A stretch of 33,282 nt of DNA from Gammaproteobacteria bacterium. Lineage in GTDB: Bacteria > Pseudomonadota > Gammaproteobacteria > HK1. The notes beneath the pieces were generated by a model that saw only the letters and a list, made by a program, of their open reading frames with translations, searched no databases and was not told where the DNA came from. The stretch spans positions 1 to 33,282 of the forward strand of contig JAJDUQ010000237.1 of NCBI GenBank assembly GCA_022826505.1, given 5' to 3'. Shown here piece by piece: positions 1 to 9,026 of this stretch. Both the position numbers and the translations under genes were made by a program. Each line of letters begins with the position of its first letter. Positions within the stretch are counted from its first letter, which is position 1.

Positions 1-34
1 CGGTGTGCCTCCAGCTCCGAAATCGACGCAGACA

Positions 35-84
35 TGGCGGGCCTCCCAACCTGTCAAAACTCTATCTTGACAGAAAACCCGCCA
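35..84. promoter_or_regulatory. Nested inverted repeats upstream of the ABC operon
   Basis: TGGCGGG (35-41) pairs with CCCGCCA (78-84). Inside it CTGTCAA (51-57) pairs with TTGACAG (67-73) across 9 nt. All 14 positions match exactly. The right inner arm contains TTGACA, the -35 consensus, but I see no convincing -10 box about 17 nt downstream. There is no T-run after the structure, so an operator or promoter element is more likely than a terminator. No gene is visible in the first 264 bases of the window. Confidence 0.4.
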
Positions 85-264
85 TTCCACACCGCATCCC
101 ATGCCCTTTCTCAATTCACCACAAATCTGACGTGCACCCCCAGGAGTACGGCACCATGAGAGCAGGAACGGACTCGGCTATCATCGAACGCTTCCGGGGT
201 GGCTGGCCAGGGTACGGAACCGTGCCCGTCGGTCCGTCTGCGCCTCGTACCACGGGAACGTCAC

Positions 265-1248
265 GTGGACGGTCGCGATCCGATCCTGTCCGTCGAGCAC
301 CTGAAGACGCACTTCCTGACCAGGGCCGGCGTGGCGAAAGCGGTCGACGACGTGAGCTTCACGCTCGCCCGGGGCGATGTGATGGGGCTCGTCGGAGAGT
401 CCGGATCCGGCAAGTCGGTCACCGGGTACTCGATCATGGGCCTGGTCGATCCGCCCGGCGAGGTGGTCGGCGGACACGTCATGTTCGACGGCGTGGACCT
501 GCTGCGGGCGACGAGGGCGAGGCTGCGGCAGTTGCGCGGCAATCGGATCGCGATGGTCTTCCAGGATGCGATGATGACGCTGAACCCCGTGCTTCGCATC
601 GATACCCAGATGATCGAAGCGGTCAGGGTGCACGAGAGGATCAGCCGGCAGGCGGCGTACGAACGCGCCCGGGACGTGCTCGGCCGGGTCGGCATCGCCG
701 CCCCGGACGAACGCATCAAGGCCTATCCGCACCAGTTCTCCGGCGGCATGCGGCAACGAGTGTGCATCGCCATCGCCCTGATCAATCGCCCGGCGCTGAT
801 CATCGCCGACGAGCCGACCACCGCGCTGGACGTGACCATCCAGGGCCAGATTCTCTACGAGGTGCAGAAGCTTTGCCGGGAGACCGGAACCGCGCTGATC
901 TGGATCACCCACGATCTTTCGATTGTCGCCGGGCTCGCGGATCGAATCTGCGTCATGTACTCGGGCCGCATCGTCGAAGCGGGCCCTACCGACGACGTGC
1001 TGGACCGGCCGGCGCATCCCTACACGCGCGGACTGATCGGCTCCATCCCCAGCCACAACAAGCGCGGCCGGCCCCTGGCCCAGATCCCCGGCATGGCTCC
1101 GGCGCCGTTGCGCATGCCCGGGGGGTGTGCGTTTCGCACCCGCTGCTCGTTGGCCGGCAACGCATGCCTTCGTGCCCCGGAGGTCAGCGAGCCGACCCCC
1201 GGGCGCCTGATCCGCTGCTTCCATCCCCTTGAACGAGGTGGGTCTTGA
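265..1248 (+). CDS. Oligopeptide/dipeptide ABC importer ATPase (OppD/DppD type)
   Basis: This is a cytoplasmic ATPase that powers a peptide/nickel-family ABC importer. From the GTG at 265 it is 327 aa. The Walker A motif GESGSGKS lies near residues 44-51, the signature SGGMRQ near 160, Walker [13 protein letters not shown] near 178-190, and the switch His in ITHD near 216. A Cys-containing C-terminal oligopeptide-transporter extension (CAFRTRC) follows. The GTG at 265 (GGGA 7 nt upstream) is preferred over an in-frame GTG at 199, because it starts the protein right before the conserved [12 protein letters not shown] beta strand. The stop overlaps the next start (TTGA), so the two ATPases are translationally coupled. 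Substrate cannot be read from the ATPase. Confidence 0.93.
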   Translation: MDGRDPILSVEHLKTHFLTRAGVAKAVDDVSFTLARGDVMGLVGESGSGKSVTGYSIMGLVDPPGEVVGGHVMFDGVDLLRATRARLRQLRGNRIAMVFQDAMMTLNPVLRIDTQMIEAVRVHERISRQAAYERARDVLGRVGIAAPDERIKAYPHQFSGGMRQRVCIAIALINRPALIIADEPTTALDVTIQGQILYEVQKLCRETGTALIWITHDLSIVAGLADRICVMYSGRIVEAGPTDDVLDRPAHPYTRGLIGSIPSHNKRGRPLAQIPGMAPAPLRMPGGCAFRTRCSLAGNACLRAPEVSEPTPGRLIRCFHPLERGGS

Positions 1249-2330
1249 CCGAGCCGATCATCGAGCTGCGCGAGGTCTCGAAGAGCTTCGTCAAGCGCCT
1301 GGACCTCGCGGAGAAGCTGGCGAACAGGCTGGGCGCCAACATTCGCGAGCAGAACGTGCGGGCGGTCGACCGCGTCTCCCTGTCGATTCGTGAAGGCGAG
1401 GTGCTCGGACTGGTCGGCGAAAGCGGCTGCGGCAAGTCGACGCTCGGCCGGATCATCGCCGGACTGCTCGAAGCCACCGGCGGCAGCGTGCTGTACCGGG
1501 GCGCAGACCGAGAGAACCTGGAACGCGAGCGCGCGAGGGAGATGGCGCTCAGTATCCAGATGATCTTTCAGGACCCCTTCTCGTCGCTCAACCCCCGCAT
1601 GCGGGTCGCGGACATCATCGGAGAGGCGCCCGGGTTCCATGGTCTCGTTCCGGCTCGCGGGCTCGACGACCATGTCGACGACCTGATGACGCGGGTCGGT
1701 CTCGACCCCGCCTACAAGAGACGATTTCCCCACCAGTTCTCCGGCGGACAGCGCCAGCGGATCGGAATCGCGCGCGCGCTCGCGGTGAATCCGGAATTCC
1801 TGATCTGCGATGAAGCGGTCGCGGCGCTGGACGTCTCCATACAGGCGCAGATCCTGAATCTGCTCATGCAGTTGCGCACGGACCTGGGCCTCACCTGCCT
1901 GTTCATCAGCCACGATCTCGGGGTGGTCGAGCACCTTTCGGATCGCGTCGCCATCATGTATCTGGGCCGAATCGTCGAAAGCGCACCGACGGAATCTCTG
2001 TTCGCGGCGCCGAACCACCCGTATACGCAGGCGCTGCTGAACGAAGTGCCGCGAATCGACGTCAGACGGAGGGAATTCGAGCCGGTACGGGGCGAGATCC
2101 CTTCACCGCTCGAACCGCCGAGCGGCTGCCACTTCCATCCGCGCTGTCCTCACGCCATGACTCGCTGCGAAAGGGAGAATCCACGGATGCGGGAGATCGG
2201 GCCCGGTCACTTCTCTGCATGCCATCTGAACGACGGCACGGAGCATCGGAACCGCCATGGCCGGATGGTGATCACGCGACCGGTGTCGATCCATGGGTCT
2301 CGACCGAACGGAGCGCTTTCCCGACCATGA
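1245..2330 (+). CDS. Oligopeptide/dipeptide ABC importer ATPase (OppF/DppF type)
   Basis: This second ATPase of the importer is 361 aa and forms the heterodimer partner of the OppD-type protein. Walker A GESGCGKST is near 58-66, the signature SGGQRQ near 166, and the switch His in ISHD follows. The C-terminal oligo_HPY region (PYTQALL, then CHFHPRC) is intact. Walker B reads LICDEAVAALD, so the usual Pro of DEP is Ala; the catalytic Glu is kept. Translation starts at TTG 1245, which overlaps the previous stop and has GAGGTGGG 3-10 nt upstream. The stop overlaps the hyuA start (ATGA at 2327-2330), so importer and hydantoinase are one operon. Confidence 0.93.
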   Translation: MTEPIIELREVSKSFVKRLDLAEKLANRLGANIREQNVRAVDRVSLSIREGEVLGLVGESGCGKSTLGRIIAGLLEATGGSVLYRGADRENLERERAREMALSIQMIFQDPFSSLNPRMRVADIIGEAPGFHGLVPARGLDDHVDDLMTRVGLDPAYKRRFPHQFSGGQRQRIGIARALAVNPEFLICDEAVAALDVSIQAQILNLLMQLRTDLGLTCLFISHDLGVVEHLSDRVAIMYLGRIVESAPTESLFAAPNHPYTQALLNEVPRIDVRRREFEPVRGEIPSPLEPPSGCHFHPRCPHAMTRCERENPRMREIGPGHFSACHLNDGTEHRNRHGRMVITRPVSIHGSRPNGALSRP

Positions 2331-4540
2331 CCAGCTCGCCGTCCGTCACCCGCGCCGCCGCCGACATCGGCGGTACTTTCACCGACGTGGCCGTGCTCAC
2401 GCCGGACGGGCGGATCGCCACCCGAAAGCTCCCGTCCACTCAGGACAACTACGCGGACGCGGTGATTGCCGGAGTGCGCGACCTGCTCGAAGAGCTCGGT
2501 TCCCCGCTCGACGCACTCGAAGAGCTGCTGCATGGCTGCACGGTGGCGACCAACGCAATTCTGGAAGGCAAGGGGGCCCCGACCGCATTGCTCACCACCC
2601 GGGGGTTTCGCGACGTGCTGGAGCTGCGGCGGGTGAGGGTGCCGAACCTCTACGAACCCCTCTACGAGCGACCACCGCCACTCGTGCCGCGCCACCATCG
2701 GTTCGAGGTCGACGAGCGGATCGGCCCGCGCGGCGACGTCCTCCGTCCCCTCGACGAAGCAGGAGTGCGTGCGGCGGTGGAGCGCGTTCGCGCCGCCGGT
2801 ATCGAGACTGTCGCGGTCTGCTATCTGCACTCCTACGCCAACCCGACCCACGAGCAGCGCACCGGCGAGATTCTGCGCGAGATGCTCCCCGGCGCCTTCG
2901 TCTCGTTGTCGGTGGACGTGCTGCCTCGGAAGCTCGAGTACGAGCGCACCTCCACCACCGTCATCAACGCCTACGTCGGTCCGCCGGTCAGGCACTACGT
3001 GCGGTCCATGGTCTCCCAGGTTCGGGACGCGGGCATCGGTGGCCGGCTGATGGTGATGCAGTCGAGCGGCGGCATTCTCGACGCCGAGGCCGTGGCGGAG
3101 AATCCCGCCCGCATCGTGGAGTGCGGCCCGGCCGCGGGGGTCGTCGGTGCCCGGTACTTTGCGACCCGGGCCGGATTCGACAACGTGATCACGCTCGACA
3201 TGGGCGGAACCACCGCCAAGGCCTCGCTCATCGAGGGAGGGCGGATCACGTTCGCCGACGAGTACGAGGTGGGCGGCGGCATGTCCTCGAGAAGCGCGCT
3301 CATGGGGGGTGGCGGATACGCGCTCAAGCTTCCGGTCATCGACATCTCGGAGGTCGGTGCCGGCGGCGGGTCGATTGCATGGCTCGACAAGGCCGGCTCG
3401 CTGAAAGTGGGGCCACAGAGCGCGGGGGCGGTCCCGGGACCGGCGTGCTACGACGCCGGGAACGACGAACCGACGGTGACCGACGCCAACGTGGTCCTCG
3501 GATACCTCAACCCGGAGTCGCTCGCCGGAGGGAGCGTGCCGATCCGATTCGAGCGCGCGCGGGAGGTGATAGCGACCCGCCTTGCGAATCCGCTCGGGCG
3601 CGACATCGTGGAGACCGCATTCGGCGTCCACACCGTCGCCAACGCCAACATGATGAAAGCGGTCAAGGCGGTGACTACCTACCGGGGGCGCGACCCCCGC
3701 GACTTCACCCTGGTCGCGTTCGGGGGCAGCGGCGGCGTGCACGCGGTGGATCTGGCTCGGGTGCTGCAGGTCCGGCGAGTGGTGCTGCCGGTGGCGGCCG
3801 GGGTGTTCAGCGCGCTCGGGCTCCTGTTCTCGAATCTCGAGATGAACGAGACGGTTCCGTTTCTTCATCTGGCTGCGGACGCACCGCTCGACGACGCCGA
3901 ACGGCGGTACGCGGCCCTCGCGGAACGGATCGCGGCCGTCGTCGGCGGGCCGTACGAGGAGATTCGCTTCTCGCGTCAGGCCGACGTCCGCTTCGCCGGT
4001 CAGGCCTACGAGCTGACCGTGCCCTTCGGCGAGCTGCGGGATGACGAAGCAGGCGAAGACGGGGTGGGACGTCCCGGCGGAGGCAACCGGTCCGATCCGG
4101 CCAGCACCCGGCTCGACGCACGCGCGATCACCGAGCTTTGCGCACGCTTCGAGGCCGAGCATCTCGCCCGCTACGGCCACGCGTTCTCGGGTGAATTCCC
4201 GGTCGAGATCGTGAATCTGCGTCTGGTGGGAACCCGGTCGCCGGCCGGAATCGTGGAGCCCGCGCCCTTCGACCCCGGCTCGCGTCGAGGTCCTGACGCG
4301 CGAAGACGGGTGCATTTCGGTTCCGAGGTCGGGCTCGTCGAGACCCCGGTCATCGGACGGGGCGGGCTCGGTCTCCAGGCCCGTTGCGGCCCGCTGATCA
4401 TCGAGGAGTACGAAGGCACCTGCGTCGTGCCCCCGGATTGCACGGCGCGGCTCGACGGGCTCGGCGACATCGTCATCGAGCTGCCGGTCACCCCCGGTGC
4501 CGGGGAGCGGCAAGCCTCGAGTGGACGCTCAGGACAGTGA
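2327..4540 (+). CDS. hyuA: Hydantoinase/oxoprolinase family protein, subunit A (HyuA)
   Basis: HyuA-family proteins are ATP-dependent amidohydrolases that open hydantoin or 5-oxoproline-like rings together with a HyuB subunit. The 737-aa protein opens with the ASKHA nucleotide-binding strand DIGGTFTD (13-20), followed by GCTVATNAIL and the TTRGFRDVLELRR segment. The second domain shows SSGGILDAE, VECGPAAGVVGARYFA and TLDMGGTTAK. The C-terminal half carries EVGAGGGSIA, GAVPGPACY and FGGSGGVHA. The start at 2327 overlaps the upstream ATPase stop by 4 nt; an earlier in-frame ATG at 2219 would lie inside that gene. Length and motifs are normal. Substrate (N-methylhydantoin, 5-oxoproline or another cyclic amide) is not determined by sequence. 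Confidence 0.93.
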   Translation: MTSSPSVTRAAADIGGTFTDVAVLTPDGRIATRKLPSTQDNYADAVIAGVRDLLEELGSPLDALEELLHGCTVATNAILEGKGAPTALLTTRGFRDVLELRRVRVPNLYEPLYERPPPLVPRHHRFEVDERIGPRGDVLRPLDEAGVRAAVERVRAAGIETVAVCYLHSYANPTHEQRTGEILREMLPGAFVSLSVDVLPRKLEYERTSTTVINAYVGPPVRHYVRSMVSQVRDAGIGGRLMVMQSSGGILDAEAVAENPARIVECGPAAGVVGARYFATRAGFDNVITLDMGGTTAKASLIEGGRITFADEYEVGGGMSSRSALMGGGGYALKLPVIDISEVGAGGGSIAWLDKAGSLKVGPQSAGAVPGPACYDAGNDEPTVTDANVVLGYLNPESLAGGSVPIRFERAREVIATRLANPLGRDIVETAFGVHTVANANMMKAVKAVTTYRGRDPRDFTLVAFGGSGGVHAVDLARVLQVRRVVLPVAAGVFSALGLLFSNLEMNETVPFLHLAADAPLDDAERRYAALAERIAAVVGGPYEEIRFSRQADVRFAGQAYELTVPFGELRDDEAGEDGVGRPGGGNRSDPASTRLDARAITELCARFEAEHLARYGHAFSGEFPVEIVNLRLVGTRSPAGIVEPAPFDPGSRRGPDARRRVHFGSEVGLVETPVIGRGGLGLQARCGPLIIEEYEGTCVVPPDCTARLDGLGDIVIELPVTPGAGERQASSGRSGQ

Positions 4541-4831
4541 TCCAAGTCAAGTTGCCAACTGAACCTGGTGGGAGCCTGCTCCTGCGGGATGGCGCGCTCG
4601 TCACGTGGCAAGGTCATTCTCGTCAGCGTCCTCGGCTCCGCAGCGGTAGGCCCCCGAACAGGGGATGCGCACGTACAAGCCCTTGCCCGGCTGCTAGTGG
4701 AATTCCAGCGGATTCGCATCCGTGCACGGACGGGGCCGCAGGTTCGAGCTCCTTCCCCCGGCGTGTTCGCGCCGGCATCCGGTGGACTTCCTGCTCATGA
4801 ATTGCCCGACCCCTACGGAGCCAGTGTCGAC
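4541..4831 (+). other. Gap between hyuA and hyuB, no gene seen
   Basis: These 291 nt separate two subunit genes that are usually adjacent or overlapping. An open frame in phase with hyuB runs through it from 4568, but its translation is Arg/Ser/Pro-rich and unlike the HyuB family, so I treat it as non-coding. A short hairpin, CCCC (4652-4655) with GGGG (4661-4664), is the only structure noticed. No tRNA could be folded. Confidence 0.5.
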
Positions 4832-6613
4832 ATGAACACCCCGCAGCGTGCCGTCGATCCCTTCCAGCTCGAGCTCTTGAAGAGCTGCTTCGACACCATC
4901 GCCGACGACATGGCGCTCACCCTGATGCGCACCGCGCACTCCGGGATCGTGCGCGACTCGCTGGACTTCTCGACCGCGCTGCTTGATGCCGACGGACTCA
5001 CCCTCGCCCAGGGAATCTGCACCCCGATGCACATGGGCAGCTTCTACGACGCGATGCGGAAGCTCATCGAGCAGTACGACGAACGGACCGACCCCGGCGA
5101 CGTGTTCATCTTCAACGACCCCTACGCCGCCGAAGGCCAGCACCTGCCCGACATCTACATCACGACCCCGATCTTCGCGCCCGATGCCCGAAGCACGAAA
5201 GGCCGGATCGTCGCCTGGACTACTACCGTGGCGCACCACTCCGACGTGGGCGGCATCGTTGCCGGGAGCAACGCGCTCGGGGCGGAGGAGATCTTCCAGG
5301 AAGGGTTGCGGCTGCCCATCGTGAAATTCATGGCCCGCGGTGAGCCGAACCAGGCGCTGTGGGACGTGATCGCGCTCAACGTGCGGACCCCCGAGAAGGT
5401 GATGGGGGACCTGCAGGCGCAGCTCGCCGCGTGCCGGAGCGGCGAGCGCGAGATGCTGGAGCTGTTCGAGCGGTACGGCGTCGACACCGTGCTCGAGTAC
5501 GGGACGCACCTCCAGGGCTACGCGGAGCGGCTCACCCGGGCCGAGATTGCGGAGTTCCCGGACGGGGTCTACGAGTTCACCGACCACATCGAAGGACTCG
5601 GCGAGGACCCGGAGCTCGTGGTGCTGAAGACGACGGTGACGGTCGCGGGCGAGGACGTCACCGTCGACTTCGCCGGCACGTCGGACCAGATCAGGGGCGG
5701 CATCAATCCGACCTTCCCGTTCACCAAGGCGTCGTGCTACACGGCGCTGCGCTCGGTCATGGTGTCCGACATCCCCAACTGCCACGGCTTCACCGTGCCG
5801 ATCACGGTGACCGCACCGAAGGGGTCGCTCGTCAATCCGCTCTTTCCCTCTCCGTGCGGCGCTCGCGGCATCACCGGCTACCGAATCATCGACTGCCTGT
5901 TCGGCGCGCTGGCGCGGGCGCTCCCCGGCCGGGTGACCGCGGACACCGCGGGAGGGTCGACCCTGCCGACCATCGCCGGCTACGAGAACGGCAAGCCGTT
6001 CGTGTTCTGCGAGACGTTCATGGGCACGTGGGGGGCGACGAGCGAGCACGACGGCCAGCAGGGCGTGCCGCACATGGGCGCGAACCAGTCCAACGTCTCG
6101 GTCGAAATGATCGAGACCGAGTATCCGATTCGCATCAACGAGTACGGGATGCTCGCGGACACCGGCGGCGCCGGACGCCACCGGGGCGGGCTCGGGCTGG
6201 TGCGCGAGTACGAGATCCTGTCCGACGAGGCGATTCTCAACGTGCGCTCCGACAAGCGTCGCTTCCCGCCGCACGGCCTGTTCGGCGGGCACCCGGGGTC
6301 GTCGTCATGGAACTACGTCAACCCCGGCCGCTCCGACCGCGTCCTGCCGGTACTGATGACCGAGGTCGAGAAGCTGCGGCGCGGCGACGTGTTCCGCCAC
6401 GAAATGTCGGGCGGCGGGGGCTACGGCGACCCGCTCCAACGCGACCCGGAGAGGGTGCTGCGCGACGTCGTGGAGGAGAAGGTGACACCCGAGCACGCGG
6501 AGCGCGAGTACGGCGTGGTGGTTGTGGAATCCCACGGATCCGGTGACTGGGCCCTTGACGTTCCGGCCACGGAACGCCTTCGCGGGCAGATGCGCAGCGC
6601 GGCTGCGGACTGA
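4832..6613 (+). CDS. hyuB: Hydantoinase/oxoprolinase family protein, subunit B (HyuB)
   Basis: This is the partner of HyuA and completes the two-subunit, ATP-dependent ring-opening enzyme. From ATG 4832 it is 593 aa, a normal HyuB length. Recognisable blocks are the N-terminal DPFQLELLKSCFDTIADDM, MRTAHSGIVRDSLDFS, the FNDPY segment, VAHHSDVGG, SLVNPLFPSPCGAR and the C-terminal GGAGRHRGGLGLVREYE. ACGGAG about 12 nt upstream is a modest ribosome site. It lies 291 nt after hyuA and 324 nt before the permease gene. Co-location with a peptide-type importer suggests that the imported compound, or a product made from it, is the substrate (inference). Confidence 0.93.
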   Translation: MNTPQRAVDPFQLELLKSCFDTIADDMALTLMRTAHSGIVRDSLDFSTALLDADGLTLAQGICTPMHMGSFYDAMRKLIEQYDERTDPGDVFIFNDPYAAEGQHLPDIYITTPIFAPDARSTKGRIVAWTTTVAHHSDVGGIVAGSNALGAEEIFQEGLRLPIVKFMARGEPNQALWDVIALNVRTPEKVMGDLQAQLAACRSGEREMLELFERYGVDTVLEYGTHLQGYAERLTRAEIAEFPDGVYEFTDHIEGLGEDPELVVLKTTVTVAGEDVTVDFAGTSDQIRGGINPTFPFTKASCYTALRSVMVSDIPNCHGFTVPITVTAPKGSLVNPLFPSPCGARGITGYRIIDCLFGALARALPGRVTADTAGGSTLPTIAGYENGKPFVFCETFMGTWGATSEHDGQQGVPHMGANQSNVSVEMIETEYPIRINEYGMLADTGGAGRHRGGLGLVREYEILSDEAILNVRSDKRRFPPHGLFGGHPGSSSWNYVNPGRSDRVLPVLMTEVEKLRRGDVFRHEMSGGGGYGDPLQRDPERVLRDVVEEKVTPEHAEREYGVVVVESHGSGDWALDVPATERLRGQMRSAAAD

Positions 6614-6937
6614 GAGCGGTGGCAAGTACGGCCGCGCGCCGCTGCCTTCGCAATCTTCACGCATTGCTTTGCCGGTCGCGTAGCGGCGAGACGAGATCGG
6701 CGAGCGTTCGGTGAATCGAGGAACTCGTCAGATACGCGGTACGTACACTCCGGGAGCTCGGAGTCATGAAGATTCGGACATCAACTCCGAATTTTCACGT
6801 GTACTGCATGAATGCTCCCTTGTGCCGGTTACCTGCATGCGTGTGGTGATTGTCTGCATGGCAACCTCTCCGGCGTGTGGAAGCACGAGCGTGGTTCGCA
6901 AGTACCATCTGGGTCGGCTTGCCGGACAAACCGTTTC
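6614..6937 (+). promoter_or_regulatory. Repeat-rich intergenic region before the permeases
   Basis: No gene is visible. Two perfect hairpins share one motif: ACTCCG (6747-6752)/CGGAGT (6759-6764), and ATTCGGA (6772-6778)/TCCGAAT (6786-6792). Then CTGCATG occurs three times (6804, 6833, 6854). The concentration of symmetrical and repeated motifs ahead of a permease gene separated from its ATPases suggests a dedicated promoter/operator, but I see no clear -35/-10 pair. Confidence 0.4.
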
Positions 6938-7951
6938 ATGATCCGCTACATCATCCGCCGCCTCCTCTTCGCGATACCGACCCTCATCGCGATCAGTTTC
7001 ATCGTCTTCGCCCTCCTCGACCTCGCCCCCAACGACCCGACCGGACAGCTCCCGCTCACCATCCCGCCGGAGGTACGGGCGCAGATTCGCGAGTCCCTTG
7101 GAATCGGGCAGCCGTTTCACGTCCGCTATTTCAAGTGGATGGAGCAGTTCTTCGTCAACGAGCCGCTCAACATCGTCGAGCAGGCGTTCGGGGTGGAGAT
7201 CGGGGATTCGAGCGAGCGGTTGCGGGTTCGCTCGTGGGCGACCCGAAGTCCGGTGGTGGACCTCATTGTGGAGCGGATGCCGCAGACCCTGTGGGTGGTG
7301 GGGCTGTCCTACATCGTGGGGATCCTCATCGCCATCCCCATCGGCATCGTCTCCGCCTACCGGCAGTACTCGTGGTTCGACCAGGTCGGGACCTTCGTGT
7401 CCATGGTGGGGTTTTCCGTGCCCACGTTCTTCACCGGTCTGCTCGCGATCATCATCTTCAGCGTGATGCTGCAGTGGCTGCCGTCGATCTACGACACGAC
7501 CCACAGGGTGACCGATCTCGCGAGCTTCTGGGTGCATCTGAAGCAGCTCATCATGCCGGTGATGGTGCTGGCGCTGTTCAACGCGGCACAGCTCAGCCGC
7601 TTCATGCGTTCCGCGATGCTCGACAACCTGAACCTCGACTACGTGCGCACCGCCCGCGCCAAGGGCATGCGCGAACGCACCGTGCTGCTCGTCCACGTGC
7701 TGCGCAACAGCATGATTCCAGTGGTGACGCTGATCGCGCTGGGCATTCCCACCATCTTCGGCGGCGCCATCATCACCGAGCAGATCTTCCGGGTGAACGG
7801 TCTCGGCCAGCTCCTCATCATCGCCATCCAGGGGGCGGACATCCCGCTGGTGCAGACCCTGACCTTCATGTTCGCGGTGCTGATCGTGCTGTTCAATCTC
7901 GTGGCCGACGTGCTTTACGGGATCCTCGATCCCCGCATCCGGTACGAGTAG
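6938..7951 (+). CDS. Peptide/nickel ABC importer permease (DppB/OppB type)
   Basis: This is an inner-membrane permease subunit of 337 aa. The N-terminus (MIRYIIRRLLFAIPTLIAIS, then DLAPNDP) is typical of the DppB branch. Several hydrophobic helices follow, and the cytoplasmic EAA loop that docks to the ATPases is seen in DYVRTARAKGMRERTVLLVHVLRN. The C-terminus ends in the family pattern LFNLVADVLYGILDPRIRYE. The ATG at 6938 is chosen because it begins this conserved N-terminus; an in-frame ATG at 6812 adds an unrelated stretch. The next permease starts 9 nt after the stop. Confidence 0.92.
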   Translation: MIRYIIRRLLFAIPTLIAISFIVFALLDLAPNDPTGQLPLTIPPEVRAQIRESLGIGQPFHVRYFKWMEQFFVNEPLNIVEQAFGVEIGDSSERLRVRSWATRSPVVDLIVERMPQTLWVVGLSYIVGILIAIPIGIVSAYRQYSWFDQVGTFVSMVGFSVPTFFTGLLAIIIFSVMLQWLPSIYDTTHRVTDLASFWVHLKQLIMPVMVLALFNAAQLSRFMRSAMLDNLNLDYVRTARAKGMRERTVLLVHVLRNSMIPVVTLIALGIPTIFGGAIITEQIFRVNGLGQLLIIAIQGADIPLVQTLTFMFAVLIVLFNLVADVLYGILDPRIRYE

Positions 7952-7960
7952 GAAGGCTCG

Positions 7961-8869
7961 ATGTCGACGATGTCCGCGCCCGTGAATCCGCTGCACCGCT
8001 CGCTGTGGGTGGACGTGTGGCTCGCGTTCCGCCACCACACCGGGGCTCTCGTGGGCGTAGCGGTGTTCTCGGTCATCGTGCTCGCGGTCACCATCGGTCC
8101 CTTCATCCACGACGTCGACCCGCAGTACCTCGACATCCGGGCAAAGAACCAGGGGCCCTCGCTCGCGCATCCGATGGGCACCGACAACCTCGGGCGGGAC
8201 ATGTTCGCTCAGGTGCTGGCGGGCGGTCGCATCTCGCTCGCGGTGGGGTTCACCGCGATGCTGCTGTCGCTGGTGCTGGGTACCGTGGTGGGAGTGCTCG
8301 CCGGCTACTTCAACCGTCTCGACGGACCGCTGATGCGCACCACTGACCTGTTCCTCGCGCTGCCGCTGCTGCCCCTGCTTCTCGTCATCATCATGCTGTT
8401 CCGCGACACGCTGCGCACCGCGTTCGGACCGGAGACCGGGATTTTCCTGCTCATCGTTTTCGTCATCGGGATCACGAGCTGGATGCAGACCGCGCGTATC
8501 GTGCGCGGCGACGTGCTTGCGCTCAAGGAACGGGAGTTCGTGACCGCGGCGCGCAGCATCGGTACCCGGCGGCGGCGCATCATCACCCGTCACGTCCTGC
8601 CCAACGTCCTGAGCCCGATCATGGTGTCGGCAACCCTCGGGATCGCCAATGCCATCATCACCGAGTCGGCGCTTTCCTTCCTGGGTCTGGGGTTTCCGCC
8701 GGACTTTCCGACCTGGGGGCGTCTGCTGTTCGACGGCGCGAACTTCATGACCATCACGCCGTCCCGCGTGCTCTGGCCGGGACTCGCGATCTCGCTCACG
8801 GTGCTGAGCGTGAACTACATCGGCGACGGGCTGCGCGACGCGCTGGACCCGCGGATGCGGGGGACGTAG
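7961..8869 (+). CDS. Peptide/nickel ABC importer permease (DppC/OppC type)
   Basis: This is the second permease of the importer, 302 aa, in the inner membrane. The DppC branch signature MGTDNLGRDMFAQVLAGGRISL lies near residues 70-92, and the EAA loop is in EFVTAARSIGTRRRRIITRHVLPN. The protein ends LSVNYIGDGLRDALDPRMRG, as is usual for this family. AGGAAGG just upstream gives a good ribosome site at ATG 7961. With the two ATPases and DppB it makes a complete translocation unit, but the periplasmic binding protein that sets specificity is missing from the window. Confidence 0.93.
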   Translation: MSTMSAPVNPLHRSLWVDVWLAFRHHTGALVGVAVFSVIVLAVTIGPFIHDVDPQYLDIRAKNQGPSLAHPMGTDNLGRDMFAQVLAGGRISLAVGFTAMLLSLVLGTVVGVLAGYFNRLDGPLMRTTDLFLALPLLPLLLVIIMLFRDTLRTAFGPETGIFLLIVFVIGITSWMQTARIVRGDVLALKEREFVTAARSIGTRRRRIITRHVLPNVLSPIMVSATLGIANAIITESALSFLGLGFPPDFPTWGRLLFDGANFMTITPSRVLWPGLAISLTVLSVNYIGDGLRDALDPRMRGT

Positions 8870-9026
8870 GCGTGCCAGGTTGTGCGTCGACATGACAATC
8901 GAGCACGGTGGTGCGGACCCGGCCGGTTACACTCCTGCCACCGCCATGTCGAGGTCGCCGGTCCGCCGAGAATTCTTCGGTCCCGATGTGGCGGCAACTC
9001 CGAAACTCGATGGAAGGAGGTCGATC

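Noticed and set aside
51..73. Reading CTGTCAA/TTGACAG as an FNR box
   Set aside because: The half sites are in the reverse order and separated by 9 nt, not TTGAY-N4-RTCAA.
4738..4760. tRNA T-arm-like GGTTCGAGCTCC in the hyuA-hyuB gap
   Set aside because: No matching acceptor, D or anticodon stems could be drawn on either strand.
6711..6941. 76-codon plus-strand frame before the first permease
   Set aside because: It is covered by hairpins and repeats, has no ribosome site, and its translation resembles no protein.
6764..8893. A 709-codon minus-strand frame opposite the two permeases
   Set aside because: His/Glu/Asp-rich low-complexity translation, antisense to genuine DppB/DppC genes.
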